The translations under genes were made by a program, and so were the position numbers. The notes beneath the pieces are model-generated. The model saw nothing but the letters and a program-made list of their open reading frames with translations, searched no databases and was not told the origin of the DNA. Below are positions 1-9,538 of a stretch of DNA of 64,000 bases, in pieces. This DNA comes from Periconia sp. R9002 (Eukaryota; Ascomycota; Dothideomycetes; Pleosporales; Periconiaceae). The number at the start of each line of letters is the position of its first letter. Position 1 is the stretch's first letter. The stretch lies in contig JAMAHW010000002.1 in the NCBI GenBank assembly GCA_023627715.1, positions 922,342 through 986,341 of the forward strand, given 5' to 3'.

Positions 1-324
1 GGAAGCTAGTAAACGCAGTATTCCTTGTTTCAGTAGCGATCGTTTTGTCGAACGTGGTTGGTTGTTGGTTGCTGCGATGAGATGAAGTCAAAACAAGCGC
101 GGCTAAGTAACTAGCTGGTTAATTGCGCTAAGGAATCGATCTCCGTTAGGCAAAAGAGACCCATGGGTCGTACCATCAAAACTATGCCAGTTCTAGCCCA
201 CAAGATTCTCTTCTCGCAGCCGACAGAAGTCTCTAAGACAATTATCAATCTTTGTGCGGAGCGAAGTAATGCCCGAAGCAATTCTGCCAGCTATAGCCGT
301 ATGAACGTTGACTCCAGTTTCGAT
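1..324. other. Window edge, no gene seen
   Basis: This stretch lies downstream of the minus-strand F-box gene and should contain its 3' UTR. Only short overlapping frames are present, with no domain-like reading and no RNA gene that I can recognise. Confidence 0.5.
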
Positions 325-1473
325 TCATTCACAGGAGTCGGCAAAACGGTGCTCGATTTTGGGTACGTGGTATACAGCTTGGCCGTGAGGTGGGACTCTT
401 GCTCCGTTGGGGAGGGATTGCCATGCTAGAGCTCCCTCTAAGAAAGGTTCCACCTCTTCATCACGCTTGAAGACTTCTGCATCCTGGCGACCACACATAA
501 GATAAATTCCACCTGTGATCTTAGATTTTCTTGGTCTATTCGTCATCGGCCGTAATTTGTTCAGAAGAGAGACGTATAGCGTGTGTGGAGTGGCGATGGT
601 ATGTTTCTCAACAATATTGACGATCGTGTAGAAGTCGTTGGGTCTTCCCCTGTTGTATACAAAGAAGCAAAGATTTTGTAATACGGGGAAGGCTCCAGAT
701 TCATATTTCCTCCTCAGACTCCGCATAAAGTTTGGAATTTGCGTGGTTGGGCCTAAATTAAAATCGGTTCCAAAACATCGGTACCAGTCCGGACGGCGGG
801 GGTATTGAAATCCAAGACGGGAATTCAGTTGAAGGACTACGCTGCGGAGTTTTGGGTATGCTGGTTTTCCGAGTTCTTCATCCTTGTAGCGGAACATCTC
901 TGGACATACGCTGTCAATCTGCAGACGGAGGACTACAAGATGAGGCAAAACTCTTCTAACCTCCTCGCATAAGTGAATTCTGAAATTGTACGCTTCGCAC
1001 CCATTGGTATCCACCTCGAGGTTCTCGACAGTTGGTGGGAGTGAGTGAAGCATACGGAGAACTATGCTTGCTGGAATATGTGATGTATACCCAAAGATTT
1101 GTTGATGTAGGTGGAGCGAGAATGTTTTCAGCTTCGGAAAGGACGCAATTAGGCTGTAGAGTGGTTCGAAATGAAAGATATCACTAGCTTGCCGTGCCGA
1201 AAAATTGTGTAAGGTTAATGACGTAGTCAGATCTCGAGGATGTGAACCTCGAATGAATTTTGACCATGCAGACAGCGGTTGAGATCCAGGCTCTGCAAAT
1301 TTAGATTTGCAGGACAAGGACAAGCAAAGATACTGATACACGAGTGGTTGAGCAATATGATGCAGCTTCCTGGAAGTCAAAGAGAGATTAAATAAAATGT
1401 CGGGGTCGTTGTCCTTGAAGCGTGATATGATTTCGAGCAAGAGCTCGGTGGGCAGCGACTGCAGGGAAGCCAT
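325..1473 (-). CDS. F-box domain protein, single exon
   Basis: Intronless 382-aa protein. The N-terminus (residues 1-50) reads as an F-box: LQSLPTELLLEIISRF, then DPDILFNLSLTSRKLH and a leucine-rich tail. This is the usual fungal layout in which the F-box binds Skp1 and the rest selects a target for SCF ubiquitin ligase. The remaining 330 residues have scattered leucine-rich segments (for example residues 105-195) but no clear LRR or WD repeats, so the substrate is unknown. The open frame extends 79 codons further upstream to 1710. I chose the Met at 1473 because the F-box begins immediately after it and the extension is Cys/Ser/Pro-rich and unlike protein. The gene is transcribed divergently from SEC13 with about 585 bp between the start codons. 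The F-box reading is directly visible; function beyond SCF adaptor is inference. Confidence 0.8.
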   Translation of the reverse strand: MASLQSLPTELLLEIISRFKDNDPDILFNLSLTSRKLHHIAQPLVYQYLCLSLSCKSKFAEPGSQPLSAWSKFIRGSHPRDLTTSLTLHNFSARQASDIFHFEPLYSLIASFPKLKTFSLHLHQQIFGYTSHIPASIVLRMLHSLPPTVENLEVDTNGCEAYNFRIHLCEEVRRVLPHLVVLRLQIDSVCPEMFRYKDEELGKPAYPKLRSVVLQLNSRLGFQYPRRPDWYRCFGTDFNLGPTTQIPNFMRSLRRKYESGAFPVLQNLCFFVYNRGRPNDFYTIVNIVEKHTIATPHTLYVSLLNKLRPMTNRPRKSKITGGIYLMCGRQDAEVFKRDEEVEPFLEGALAWQSLPNGARVPPHGQAVYHVPKIEHRFADSCE

Positions 1474-2057
1474 TGTGTTTCTTTCGGTATATTGGAATGG
1501 AGGTGTACCTAAGCTGGAACAAGGGTATGAGAACTGCGATGGTCTGGTGAAGGGTGGCGAAGTGGCGATGGGTTTAAATAAGTATTCAGAGAAAAAGGAA
1601 GATCTATTTGCGTAGCAACAGCAAAAATGATTTATTTCATTAGTATCATGAACCAACCTTGTAGGTCTCAATGCTGACATCATTGAACTGGTTGGCCACT
1701 GAGGTCTCATGTATTAACTCATCATGTTATATCGATTACAATTGAGTCAATGACGTGATGATGCCTTTTACCGGGAAACTCATCAAAATGTTCAATGTTG
1801 ACTCCACTGGCGTGTTCATGAAGGGAGGTGTTGAAACTGCTGCATAGCTTTGTGTATATTACATAAGCTTGATCTAATCTAATCTAATCTAATCTAGCCC
1901 GTCTCCGTTCGCTCCACATGCCCCCCTGTACAGAGGACACAGCAGCATCAAGCGGTTCTCACCATTTGTGCTTCATTCCGTCCAACACTACAATTGTGAC
2001 GCCCTTGCTTGATTTCTACCACCCTAACACTTTCCTTTTCGTTCGTTTCCTACCATC
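1474..2057. promoter_or_regulatory. Divergent promoter, F-box gene / SEC13
   Basis: Non-coding interval between two start codons that point away from each other. It carries a pyrimidine-rich stretch just before the SEC13 ATG and a short (TCTAA)n tract at about 1873-1896. No TATA box stands out. Confidence 0.5.
1873..1896. repeat. (TCTAA)n microsatellite
   Basis: Nearly five tandem copies of the pentamer TCTAA lie in the divergent promoter between the F-box gene and SEC13. Confidence 0.85.
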
Positions 2058-3305
2058 ATGGTAAGTGCCACCCAAGTGTTTTCTCTGCAACGTCCCTTCC
2101 CCGAACTTCTACCGCTAACGCGCCGTCGCATTCCAGGCCAACGTTATATCGAATTCGGGCCATGATGACATGGTGGTACGTCTACTTCACATCACCAACA
2201 CCCCTCTATTCGAAACCGTGGGATAATACGAAGCCGGAAATATGAACGGCGTCGGCGTCGATCTGCTCAGCATTGAGGCTAATGAAGTGCAGCATGACGC
2301 TGTCCTCGACTATTACGGCAGACGGTTAGCGACGTGTTCTTCCGACAAGACAATTAAGATTTTTGAGGTGGAGGGAGAATCGCATAGGCTAGTGGAGACA
2401 TTGAAGGGGTATGAAGGCTTGTCGCCCGTTCTCGCCAATAGCGAAAGCTGACAGCTGTTAGACACGAGGGAGCCGTTTGGTGTGTCGCATGGGTGAGTTT
2501 CCTTCCATGCCCCTACAAGCTTGCTTTGAGCTGACGCGACTTTTCTCAGGCACACCCTAAATATGGCAACATCCTTGCCTCTTCCTCGTACGATGGAAAA
2601 GTCCTGATCTGGCGCGAGCAACAATCCTCCTGGCAAAAGATCTATGAGGTATCCCTCCACACTGCCTCAGTGAACCTCGTCGCCTGGGCTCCTCACGAAG
2701 CGGGCTGCCTCCTCGCCTGCGCCTCTTCAGACGGCAATGTCTCTGTGCTTGAATTCAAGGACAACGCTTGGACGCACCAGATCTTCCAGGCCTGTGGATC
2801 GGGCGTCAACAGTGTGAGTTGGGCGTCGGCCGTCGCCCCGGGCCAAGTCATTACGGCGAGCGGAAACCAAACAGCTGCTGCAAGAAGATTTGTGACGGGC
2901 GGTAGCGATTGTCAGGTCAAGATTTGGGAATTCAGCCCTGAGACGGGAGGCTATCAGAACACGCAGATCCTGCCTGGACACACGGATTGGGTACGCGATG
3001 TTGCATGGTCGCCTACGGTTCTATCCAAATCGTACATTGCATCGGCGAGTCAGGACAAGACCGTACGCATCTGGACGTCCTCGGACTTGCGTAAGTGCTC
3101 CGGTGAAGGCAAAGAAAAGGTTCAGTGCTAACCTGCGATAGGGGAATGGAAAAGTACAGTTCTCAATGTCGATGCGGTCGCGTGGCGTGTGAGCTGGAGC
3201 CTGAGTGGAAACGTTCTTGCCGTCAGCACTGGCGACAATCGGGTTAGCTTGTGGAAGGAGAGGTTGAGCGGTGGCTGGGAATGCGTCAAGACCATTGAGG
3301 AGTAG
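2058..3305 (+). CDS. SEC13: Sec13, COPII coat and nuclear pore WD40 protein
   Basis: Spliced gene: exons 2058-2060, 2137-2175, 2293-2408, 2462-2492, 2550-3090 and 3142-3305, giving 297 aa, the usual Sec13 length. Sec13 pairs with Sec31 to form the outer COPII cage at ER exit sites and also sits in the Nup84 (Y) complex of the nuclear pore. The sequence shows about six WD repeats: [20 protein letters not shown] with [17 protein letters not shown], then [44 protein letters not shown] and [13 protein letters not shown]. Each junction keeps the frame and the family sequence. The first coding exon is only the ATG, directly followed by GTAAGT. The short spurious frames at 2009-2245 and 2242-2451 are intron read-through. 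Convergent with the F-box gene ending at 3871. Identity is secure; the borders of the small exons are from sequence only. Confidence 0.93.
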
Positions 3306-3870
3306 CGAACAAGGTGAAGGAACCCGTTGTGTTACCCCGAGGGAGCAAACAGCATCACGTATACACGATGTAGGATACGAGCGTTGGCGCGTTTGGGGGG
3401 TCTGAGTTGGGGACGGACGATCAAAACTTGAGGATATTAGCGATTAACTACATACCATTACCATGATGCCATTCATGATCTCTTGTGAATTGCTGCGGAA
3501 ACTCCTATATATGAGGAGAGTGTACTGCAGACTCTTTCTTTGAAGCCGATAACAATATCAAGTCCTCCAAAAGTGGTTTCCGAACTGATTCAAGAACTCT
3601 GAGATAGATAAGGTGCATCGTTCAGCGTACTGCAGGTGTATAAATAGATGTTTTCAAACATCAAACACGATACTCATCAAGGACCTATACAAGATACATG
3701 CAAAGTGTACTGTAGTATACCATCATATACGATAACAAGATGGTAGGATATGAATTCTGCTCTAGATATCTGGAATACTGATACCCGGAAAATATACCAG
3801 AGGGTATCAAATCCTACTATGACCGGAGAGATTGATGTCTGAAACGATAATCGATCTTAACATACCACAA
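3306..3870. other. Convergent intergenic region
   Basis: 3' UTRs of SEC13 and of the minus-strand F-box gene meet here. AT-leaning sequence, no open frame of note and no repeat seen. Confidence 0.5.
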
Positions 3871-5486
3871 TTACTCCTCTTCAACCTCCGTAGTCTGGAA
3901 TGAAGGCTCCTCGTCGACAGCCCAAAGAATGAATGGACCCGAATAATCATTGCTAGGGTCCACCTCATCACTTGCATACCACCACCTACCGATGATGAAC
4001 TTGCCTCCGGGTAGCACCACGCCCTCATATGCCCACAAGTTGTCCCGGGGGAGGTCGACTGGGTCGGCTTCAAAGTGCTTCATAAAGGTAACTCGCTGCC
4101 AGCCGGGGATACCACATTGTGGCGGTAAGGCATTGAGCCAGCCAGTCGCGTAGAAGTTGTCTTCGAGGTCCTCGCCCCAGCCTTTCAGCTGGATGTTCTT
4201 TGTATTAGAGGGATGCTTGCTGTGCTGGGGTAGTTGGAACATGGTTTCCCGCAGGGATTGTAATTTTCTCTCAAACACTTGTGGCCACTCGGCATGCGTG
4301 GAAGGGTCGACGCGGAAATCTAGGTATAGCGACTATACCATGTATGTTAGTTCGCCACGATCTCTTATGTTTAGTTCGTGTTTTGGAAGTGGGGACGTAC
4401 CTGGATCTTACCCTCATCGACGTTGAGGTCATCAAAGAATTCGTGGGATGACTTAGATGGCCGCTTATTGGCAGAGCGACGGAGTTTTTGAAGGTTGGGT
4501 TGTTCGAGGAAGGCGTATGTCCCCTTCCATGAGTTGCCGAGAGGGTAGGAGCCTTCCTTGAGCGGCTCGTCCCATGCGCGAGGTTGCTGAGAGGGGCCAA
4601 GGTCGAAGAGGTTATCGTATAGGGCAGATGCTTCAGGTGTTGCCATATACCATCTAAAAAAGTTGAAGCAATGCAACAACCATGGCATGTTGATGACGTT
4701 CTGCCTGCTACCGACGAAGATGGGGGCGTCTTGGGTGGGTGCGTACACCGCTTTTTGGGAATCCATGATGCCGATTACGTCTCGATTTTCTACATTATCC
4801 ATGTTGAAGACGAGTTGGGTGCACATGATTCTAATGGCGGCCAGGATCTGCTCGGTAGCAGCGGCTTCCTTAGGCTTCGCGTAGGTGGCATGCTTCCGGT
4901 TGAGCAACAAGCATGAATGCATGATGAAGTCCTTGAGAACCTTCAGATTGGGACACTGGGAATTTCCGTCATTGTCCAGCAAGAAGAACTGTCCGCGGAA
5001 TGAATCTGGAAAGATATCAGCATCATTCAAGTATAGTGGTCGAGATGTGCGCACCTTGGATGAGACCCATCAAAACACCAAGGACGCGCTTTTCGTGGCT
5101 GCCGACCCCATAATGAAATTGCAATCCTGCAGCTCCTTTGGCCAGGTATTTTGCGCGGTGTTGATAGAGTTTTCGTAGATCCTTGTTCACTTTCCCCGGG
5201 AGTAAGGCAAATCGACCGCGGAAGGCTGCGCGCCAGAAGGAGTAGTTGTCACCATCGATGGCATGATTGGTAGCTTTACAGATTCTGCTGAAGTTGGCAA
5301 TATCTGCATCGGCTTGTACGATATCACGCCACGAAGAATCAGAATCGGGCAAGAGGAAGTGCGCGATTCGTTTGTTGAGCTATGATGGATAATGTTAGCG
5401 GCGTCATAATACAATACGAAGTAGATCAGATCGCATACCTCTATTGGTAACCCATTGAAGGCACCCGATGTAGACGGTTCGTTCAT
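3871..5486 (-). CDS. F-box-like protein, four exons
   Basis: Exons in transcript order: 5486-5439, 5379-5055, 5005-4401 and 4332-3871, giving 479 aa. Introns of 59, 49 and 68 nt all have GT..AG borders and keep the frame. The N-terminus reads FNGLPIE, then LLNKRIAHFLL, with ANFSRICKATNHAIDGDNYSFW after it. That is the start of a degenerate F-box as seen in many Dothideomycete F-box proteins, so a Skp1-dependent role is likely but not proven. The rest has no repeat family that I recognise. It contains an aromatic-rich segment (LLHCFNFFRWYMATPEASALYDNLFDL) and ends in an acidic tail (EEPSFQTTEVEEE). It may be a lineage-specific paralogue family. It neighbours the other F-box gene across SEC13, but the two are not evident tandem copies. 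Confidence 0.72.
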
Positions 5487-6016
5487 GGCCCTGATTCCTG
5501 AGGTAGGAGCGAGTGGTCATGTGATGGTGGTGGGTTTGGTTGGTTGGTTGACAGTGGAGCGGTGGAGCGGTCAAGAAGCGTGGGGGATAGAGCAAACTTA
5601 TATATTCCTCCAGGACTGGAGGCAGCGAGGATGGTGATAGAGGCCAAGTAAGAGAGCAAACGGTTTGTGCGAGGCGTGTCGGCTTCACGCCTCCTGCCCT
5701 TCTTTCTGCTTTCACTTTTAACGAGGTGACCGTGAAGTTATTACCTATGTAGGGGCCACACGTTCAGAACCCATGCTAAGTTGTGAAAATGCGCAAAACA
5801 GTATATTTTGATATTGAATGAGATGACTTCCGGTTGATCAAATATGCGTGAATCAATTAAGAAAGACATACTGGTTATACAACAGAATAGCTGAATAGCA
5901 CATTGGCGGATGATCAACCTACATTGATAGCCTATTGAAGCTTTGCGTACAATAATCCTGACTACCTACCCTGTACTCTGCCTTTCAATGAGTTGATCCT
6001 ACATCTGGGCTATCAT
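5487..6016. other. Intergenic between two minus-strand genes
   Basis: Upstream region of the second F-box gene and 3' side of the dehydrogenase-like gene. Pyrimidine-rich on the coding strand near 5640-5720, otherwise featureless. Confidence 0.45.
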
Positions 6017-7631
6017 TCAAGTAAAATATACCGCGACAACAAATGCGCATAGTACCGCAAAAGCACTAGGATTAACTCCACCACTCACACCAGACTTTGG
6101 CGGCGATGAATTACTGGGAGTTGCCGGTTCTGCTGAACCGCTGGAGGAATCCCCAGGCGATCCATCAGTCCGAGTAATAACAAAAATCTCGCCCGTTGAG
6201 TCGCTGCTCATGAACAAGCGGCCCGACGAGTCCCAAGCAAGGCCGACGGGGCGAAAACATTGATCGGGACATTTCGAGAGATCCGCATTGGACAAAATAT
6301 CTGAATAAGAGGTTTTGCTGTTTGCTGAAGCACGAGGGGCGCCGGTGGAACTGTCGAAGGTGATGACTGAGAGCTTGTAACCAATAGGGCTATCGCGATT
6401 CCTGGCAAAGTCAGTCCATCGTTCCTGTTTGGTCTACTTGCTCTTGAGATAATTTTACCAAGAACCGTGAAATGACACCCATGCAGCGGTCCCCTGGCTA
6501 TTGAAGACGATATCAAGAGGCGCCATGTGCGCTTCGAATGTCAAACGCGGTGGAACAGTTCCTTCTCTACAGTACGTATCATTGACAGTAGCGTTCTGGT
6601 TTCCAATTGCGAACTGCGACCCAACGTCGAGACCGTCGTTATTAGGAATTTCGCTAATGTTCCAGGCGGCATAGCAGGTAGGATAGCCATAGTTGTGGCC
6701 TTGTTCAAGGACGACAGTACCATTCAGGTAGCCGTGGAAGTTTAATTCCTCGCCAGGGTTATTTTCATGAATGTTTTGACCACTGCGATCCAAATTATCC
6801 ACGCTGTTTTCGACCGAGTAGAGGCCTCCCGTGACAGGATGCTCTGCCACACCCACGCTGTTGCGGAGACCCCACCCAAGAAGTACACCATCTTGAGCAT
6901 GGTTGTATGGGGCCGTGTTGCTGTCAGTGATGTTTGTTAGATTATAGCTCTTGATGGTCGATATCCCTGATGTGATGTCCAAGGCTGCGACGTCCAAATT
7001 CGATTGACTGCCTCTGCTAACTAGCAATTGCCCTGGAGTTACCCTCGAGAGAAGTAAGGTCCGAGAAACATGATTGTTACCGGTCATCCGATTGATAAGT
7101 GTTCGCGGACCAGAAGTATTGCGGCCGGCAGTAGGATCATATTGCCACGCAAAAACGGACTCTTCTGAAGAAGCATAGAGAGTGCGTCCATCCTCAGAAA
7201 GCTCGAGTCCATGGTTCAGCTGGGGATTGCATTAACACACAGACGGATTGGATTGGACTGAATTGGGGTATGACCATGGCTCACGGGCATTCCAGACTTA
7301 CAGATGGGTCGTCAATAACCAATTGGGGGCTCCCATTGCTCCTTACACATGAACCCTCACCACTCAAAGTCAACCTCACAATTCTTCTCTCTTGCTCGAC
7401 AACCAGCAAGCCACCCTCAGTGTCGAATTTGATACCTCGAGGACTGGTGAGATTATTGGCAACCACAGCGGCCTGCCAACCGGCAGCTACTGAGGGTGTG
7501 GCGCTGCTGTGCAGAGCAATCGTGGTGGAACATGGGGTGGCTGATGAGGTTGCGGATGAACCCTGAGCTCGAACCAAAGCAGTACATAGGATGTAATGGT
7601 GGAGCAGCAGGAGGGTGTTGGGTAGACGCAT
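6017..7631 (-). CDS. Secreted glucose/sorbosone dehydrogenase-like protein, probable GPI anchor
   Basis: Exons 7631-7302, 7219-6459 and 6401-6017 give 491 aa. Residues 1-23 are a signal peptide (MRLPNTLLLLHHY.., cleavage near VRAQG). The mature part has the six-bladed quinoprotein/NHL-type features of the soluble glucose/L-sorbosone dehydrogenase family: LTSPRGIKFDTEGGLLVVEQ, LNHGLELSEDGRTLYASS, GLRNSVGVAEHP, and near the end FRPVGLAWDSSGRLFMSSD. Several N-glycosylation sites are visible (NLTN, NGTV, NATV). The C-terminus is a Ser/Pro/Gly linker followed by a hydrophobic tail (FAVLCAFVVAVYFT), as in GPI-anchored wall proteins. Such proteins oxidise sugars, usually with PQQ, but cofactor and substrate are not shown here. 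I chose Met 7631 over 7667 because the hydrophobic signal starts there. Confidence 0.8.
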
Positions 7632-8155
7632 GACGGGTGATTTGTAGGCTGCAGGCTTACCCGGCAAGGGCTACAGCTGGATTGGACCTGATGCGGGGAA
7701 GCAACTTATCGCAAGCACTCGCTGTTTTTCGTCTCTCCTATCTTTCCTTTCTTGCCGTGTCGTGTCGTGCTTGAACAAACCTCTACCTCGAACGTAGAGG
7801 GGATCAATGGATGAAACACTTGAGCCTTACTCGGGGGTCGTGCATTCTTTTATTGCCCCGCCATGCTCCCAACAGTCAACGGATCCTTCTAGTGTTGAAT
7901 AAAAGTCAATAGTTACCTAGGTACTTACCTAGAAGTAACATTAACTAACAAGAGGCCTTTGCATGCTGGACTATCAATGTGATATCACCACACGAAATGA
8001 CGTCAGCCGCGCGATGAGGGCAACTTCATCGCGTCGCGTCGCATCACCTCGACTGCATCTGTTTCCTCGTCACTCTGCAGCTTGTGCTTTTTAACGCAGA
8101 AAACAATGAATCACCACGCTTCTGAATTGTCGCTTATCGTTGTGCGATCATCACC
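7632..8155. promoter_or_regulatory. Divergent upstream region
   Basis: Lies between the dehydrogenase-like gene (-) and the ATG at 8156 (+). Contains overlapping CCTAGGTA-type motifs at about 7914-7935 and a GC-rich GCGTCGCGTC tract near 8030. No coding signal. Confidence 0.4.
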
Positions 8156-8780
8156 ATGCCTCGCGTCCCGAAACCTCCCCTTGACGCCGAGGTGAGCCAC
8201 GGCGCGTGCTCTACACATTGCAATCACGTTCATATTGCGATGCCGTACCACCTGAGGCATACATGTCGTCTGGTGGCTGCTCGTATTTCACACCTGAAAT
8301 GCAGGTAACCGCCGAAGAAGTATACGGACGAGGCTGAGCAGCCTTCTGTTCCTGTATATAGGGACGTCCAATGTCGTTGCAATGAGCTACCAGCCATTTC
8401 GCTCTTCATATACGATATGGAAAGGTACGGGTTCCCAAAAGGATTGATCTGGAAATCCAGCGAGAGAACCGGCGGCCGTCAAATGGAGGATGACGACGTG
8501 TTAGAATGACTCCAATCTGCGGAGAATGTCGAAGAAATCTTGCTCCGAACGGATCCAGCTGCCAGGGAATCTCGCTTTGGGTTGTCGACATCCCCCCGAG
8601 AACCAAGACGAAGTCCGCTCAAACCCGCTGTGGCCGTCAAGATCCATGAACCGGACGAAACAAGCTTGGAGATTTCCACTGGAAAAGCGTGCAGACCTGT
8701 CATGTCACCAGTCGAAGCCACAACACGATTCACGCCAACCATTTGTCTTTGGGGTCAACAAGACGCCTTCAGATGGCGCT
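8156..8780 (+). CDS. Unresolved small gene or pseudogene
   Basis: I do not recognise this protein. An ATG at 8156 in good context (ATCACCATG) starts a 12-codon exon that ends at a good donor (8192, GTGAGC). In the same frame, from 8318 to the TGA at 8507, the sequence reads like protein (KYTDEAEQPSVPVYRDVQCR, then ELPAISLFIYDMERYGFPKG). Beyond the TGA the frame stays open and protein-like to a TAA at about 8778. The only acceptor that keeps the frame is a weak AAG at 8315-8317; the better CAG at 8302-8304 gives early stops. Either the splice pattern is more complex or this is a gene with a nonsense mutation. Low confidence in exon borders and in it being functional. Confidence 0.3.
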
Positions 8781-8897
8781 AAGACTTCAAATAACACCTT
8801 TTCCTTCGGTCAAATCCAATCAGGTAGCAGCAGGCCAAGCTCCGAGTTCTCATTTAGCTTCAGAAAGGCAATTACTTACACAGTCGAGCCAAATCGC

Positions 8898-9538
8898 TAT
8901 TGCGGCTTTTGCAAAATCATCCTCCGGGAAGCCCGAGCACCTCGCCTCCGACCTGCGGAGTGTACATCGACTGGGGTTGGAATTCATATTGAAGGCGGGG
9001 GTTGCAGTTGCTGCGACAGTCATAGTCCTTACGAGCAGCAAGTCGCGGATCTCTTCCATACCAACACCCTACTTTGGATACGGTCCGTAAATTTGCCCAA
9101 CCTGGATGTCATTTGTGTTCGATGCTTGTCGGTCGAGGTACTCCGGATGAACTTGATTCCGAAGGTGGCTCATACGGCGTTGCGGTGCAAGGGAGACAAA
9201 GTTATTATGGACCTGGATTTAACCGCGACAGGGAGGGAAATCGCATCTATGAGTTCAAGTCTGTTCAAGGACAGGGGAGAACATTCAGCAATAATGACTA
9301 TGCGTTTCGGTGGTGGCCAGACACACACCCGGTGAATAGTGGTGGACTTGCTGTCCTTCCCCTGGTGCGTGGGAAACGGGAGGAGGATAGTTGCAGTGGG
9401 CTTGTGGTGCGGCCTAGTGACCCGGCAAAGCTTTCTTAGGATCGTGTTGGCTGTTTTCAGTTGACTCCTGTGGGTGAAAAGTGCATAGACAGTGCGATGC
9501 ATTTTGATGGGAAGTGGGAGACGATCATTTTGGTATGA
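8898..9538 (+). pseudogene. HET-domain gene relic lacking the core
   Basis: Fragments of a heterokaryon-incompatibility (HET) family protein. The start shows a Cys pair (YCGFCKIIL, 8898 on). After a likely intron (8962-9038) comes HPTLDTVRKFAQPGCHLCSM (9065 on), the N-terminal signature that precedes the HET domain in many fungal proteins. The end shows the typical C-terminal part: LPLVRGKREEDSCSGLVVRP, then DRVGCFQLTPVGEKC and WETIILV. Only about 80 codons separate the two ends, whereas the HET core and linker normally take several hundred residues, so the core is missing. A TAG at 9437-9439 also interrupts the frame in the C-terminal part. HET proteins trigger cell death after fusion of unlike strains; this copy cannot encode a complete one. 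Family assignment rests on remembered motif likeness. Confidence 0.45.

Noticed and set aside
8526..9335. 269-codon plus-strand frame at the HET relic
   Set aside because: Only its middle (CGFCKIIL) fits the HET reading. The conserved downstream signature is in another frame, so this frame is not a protein as it stands.
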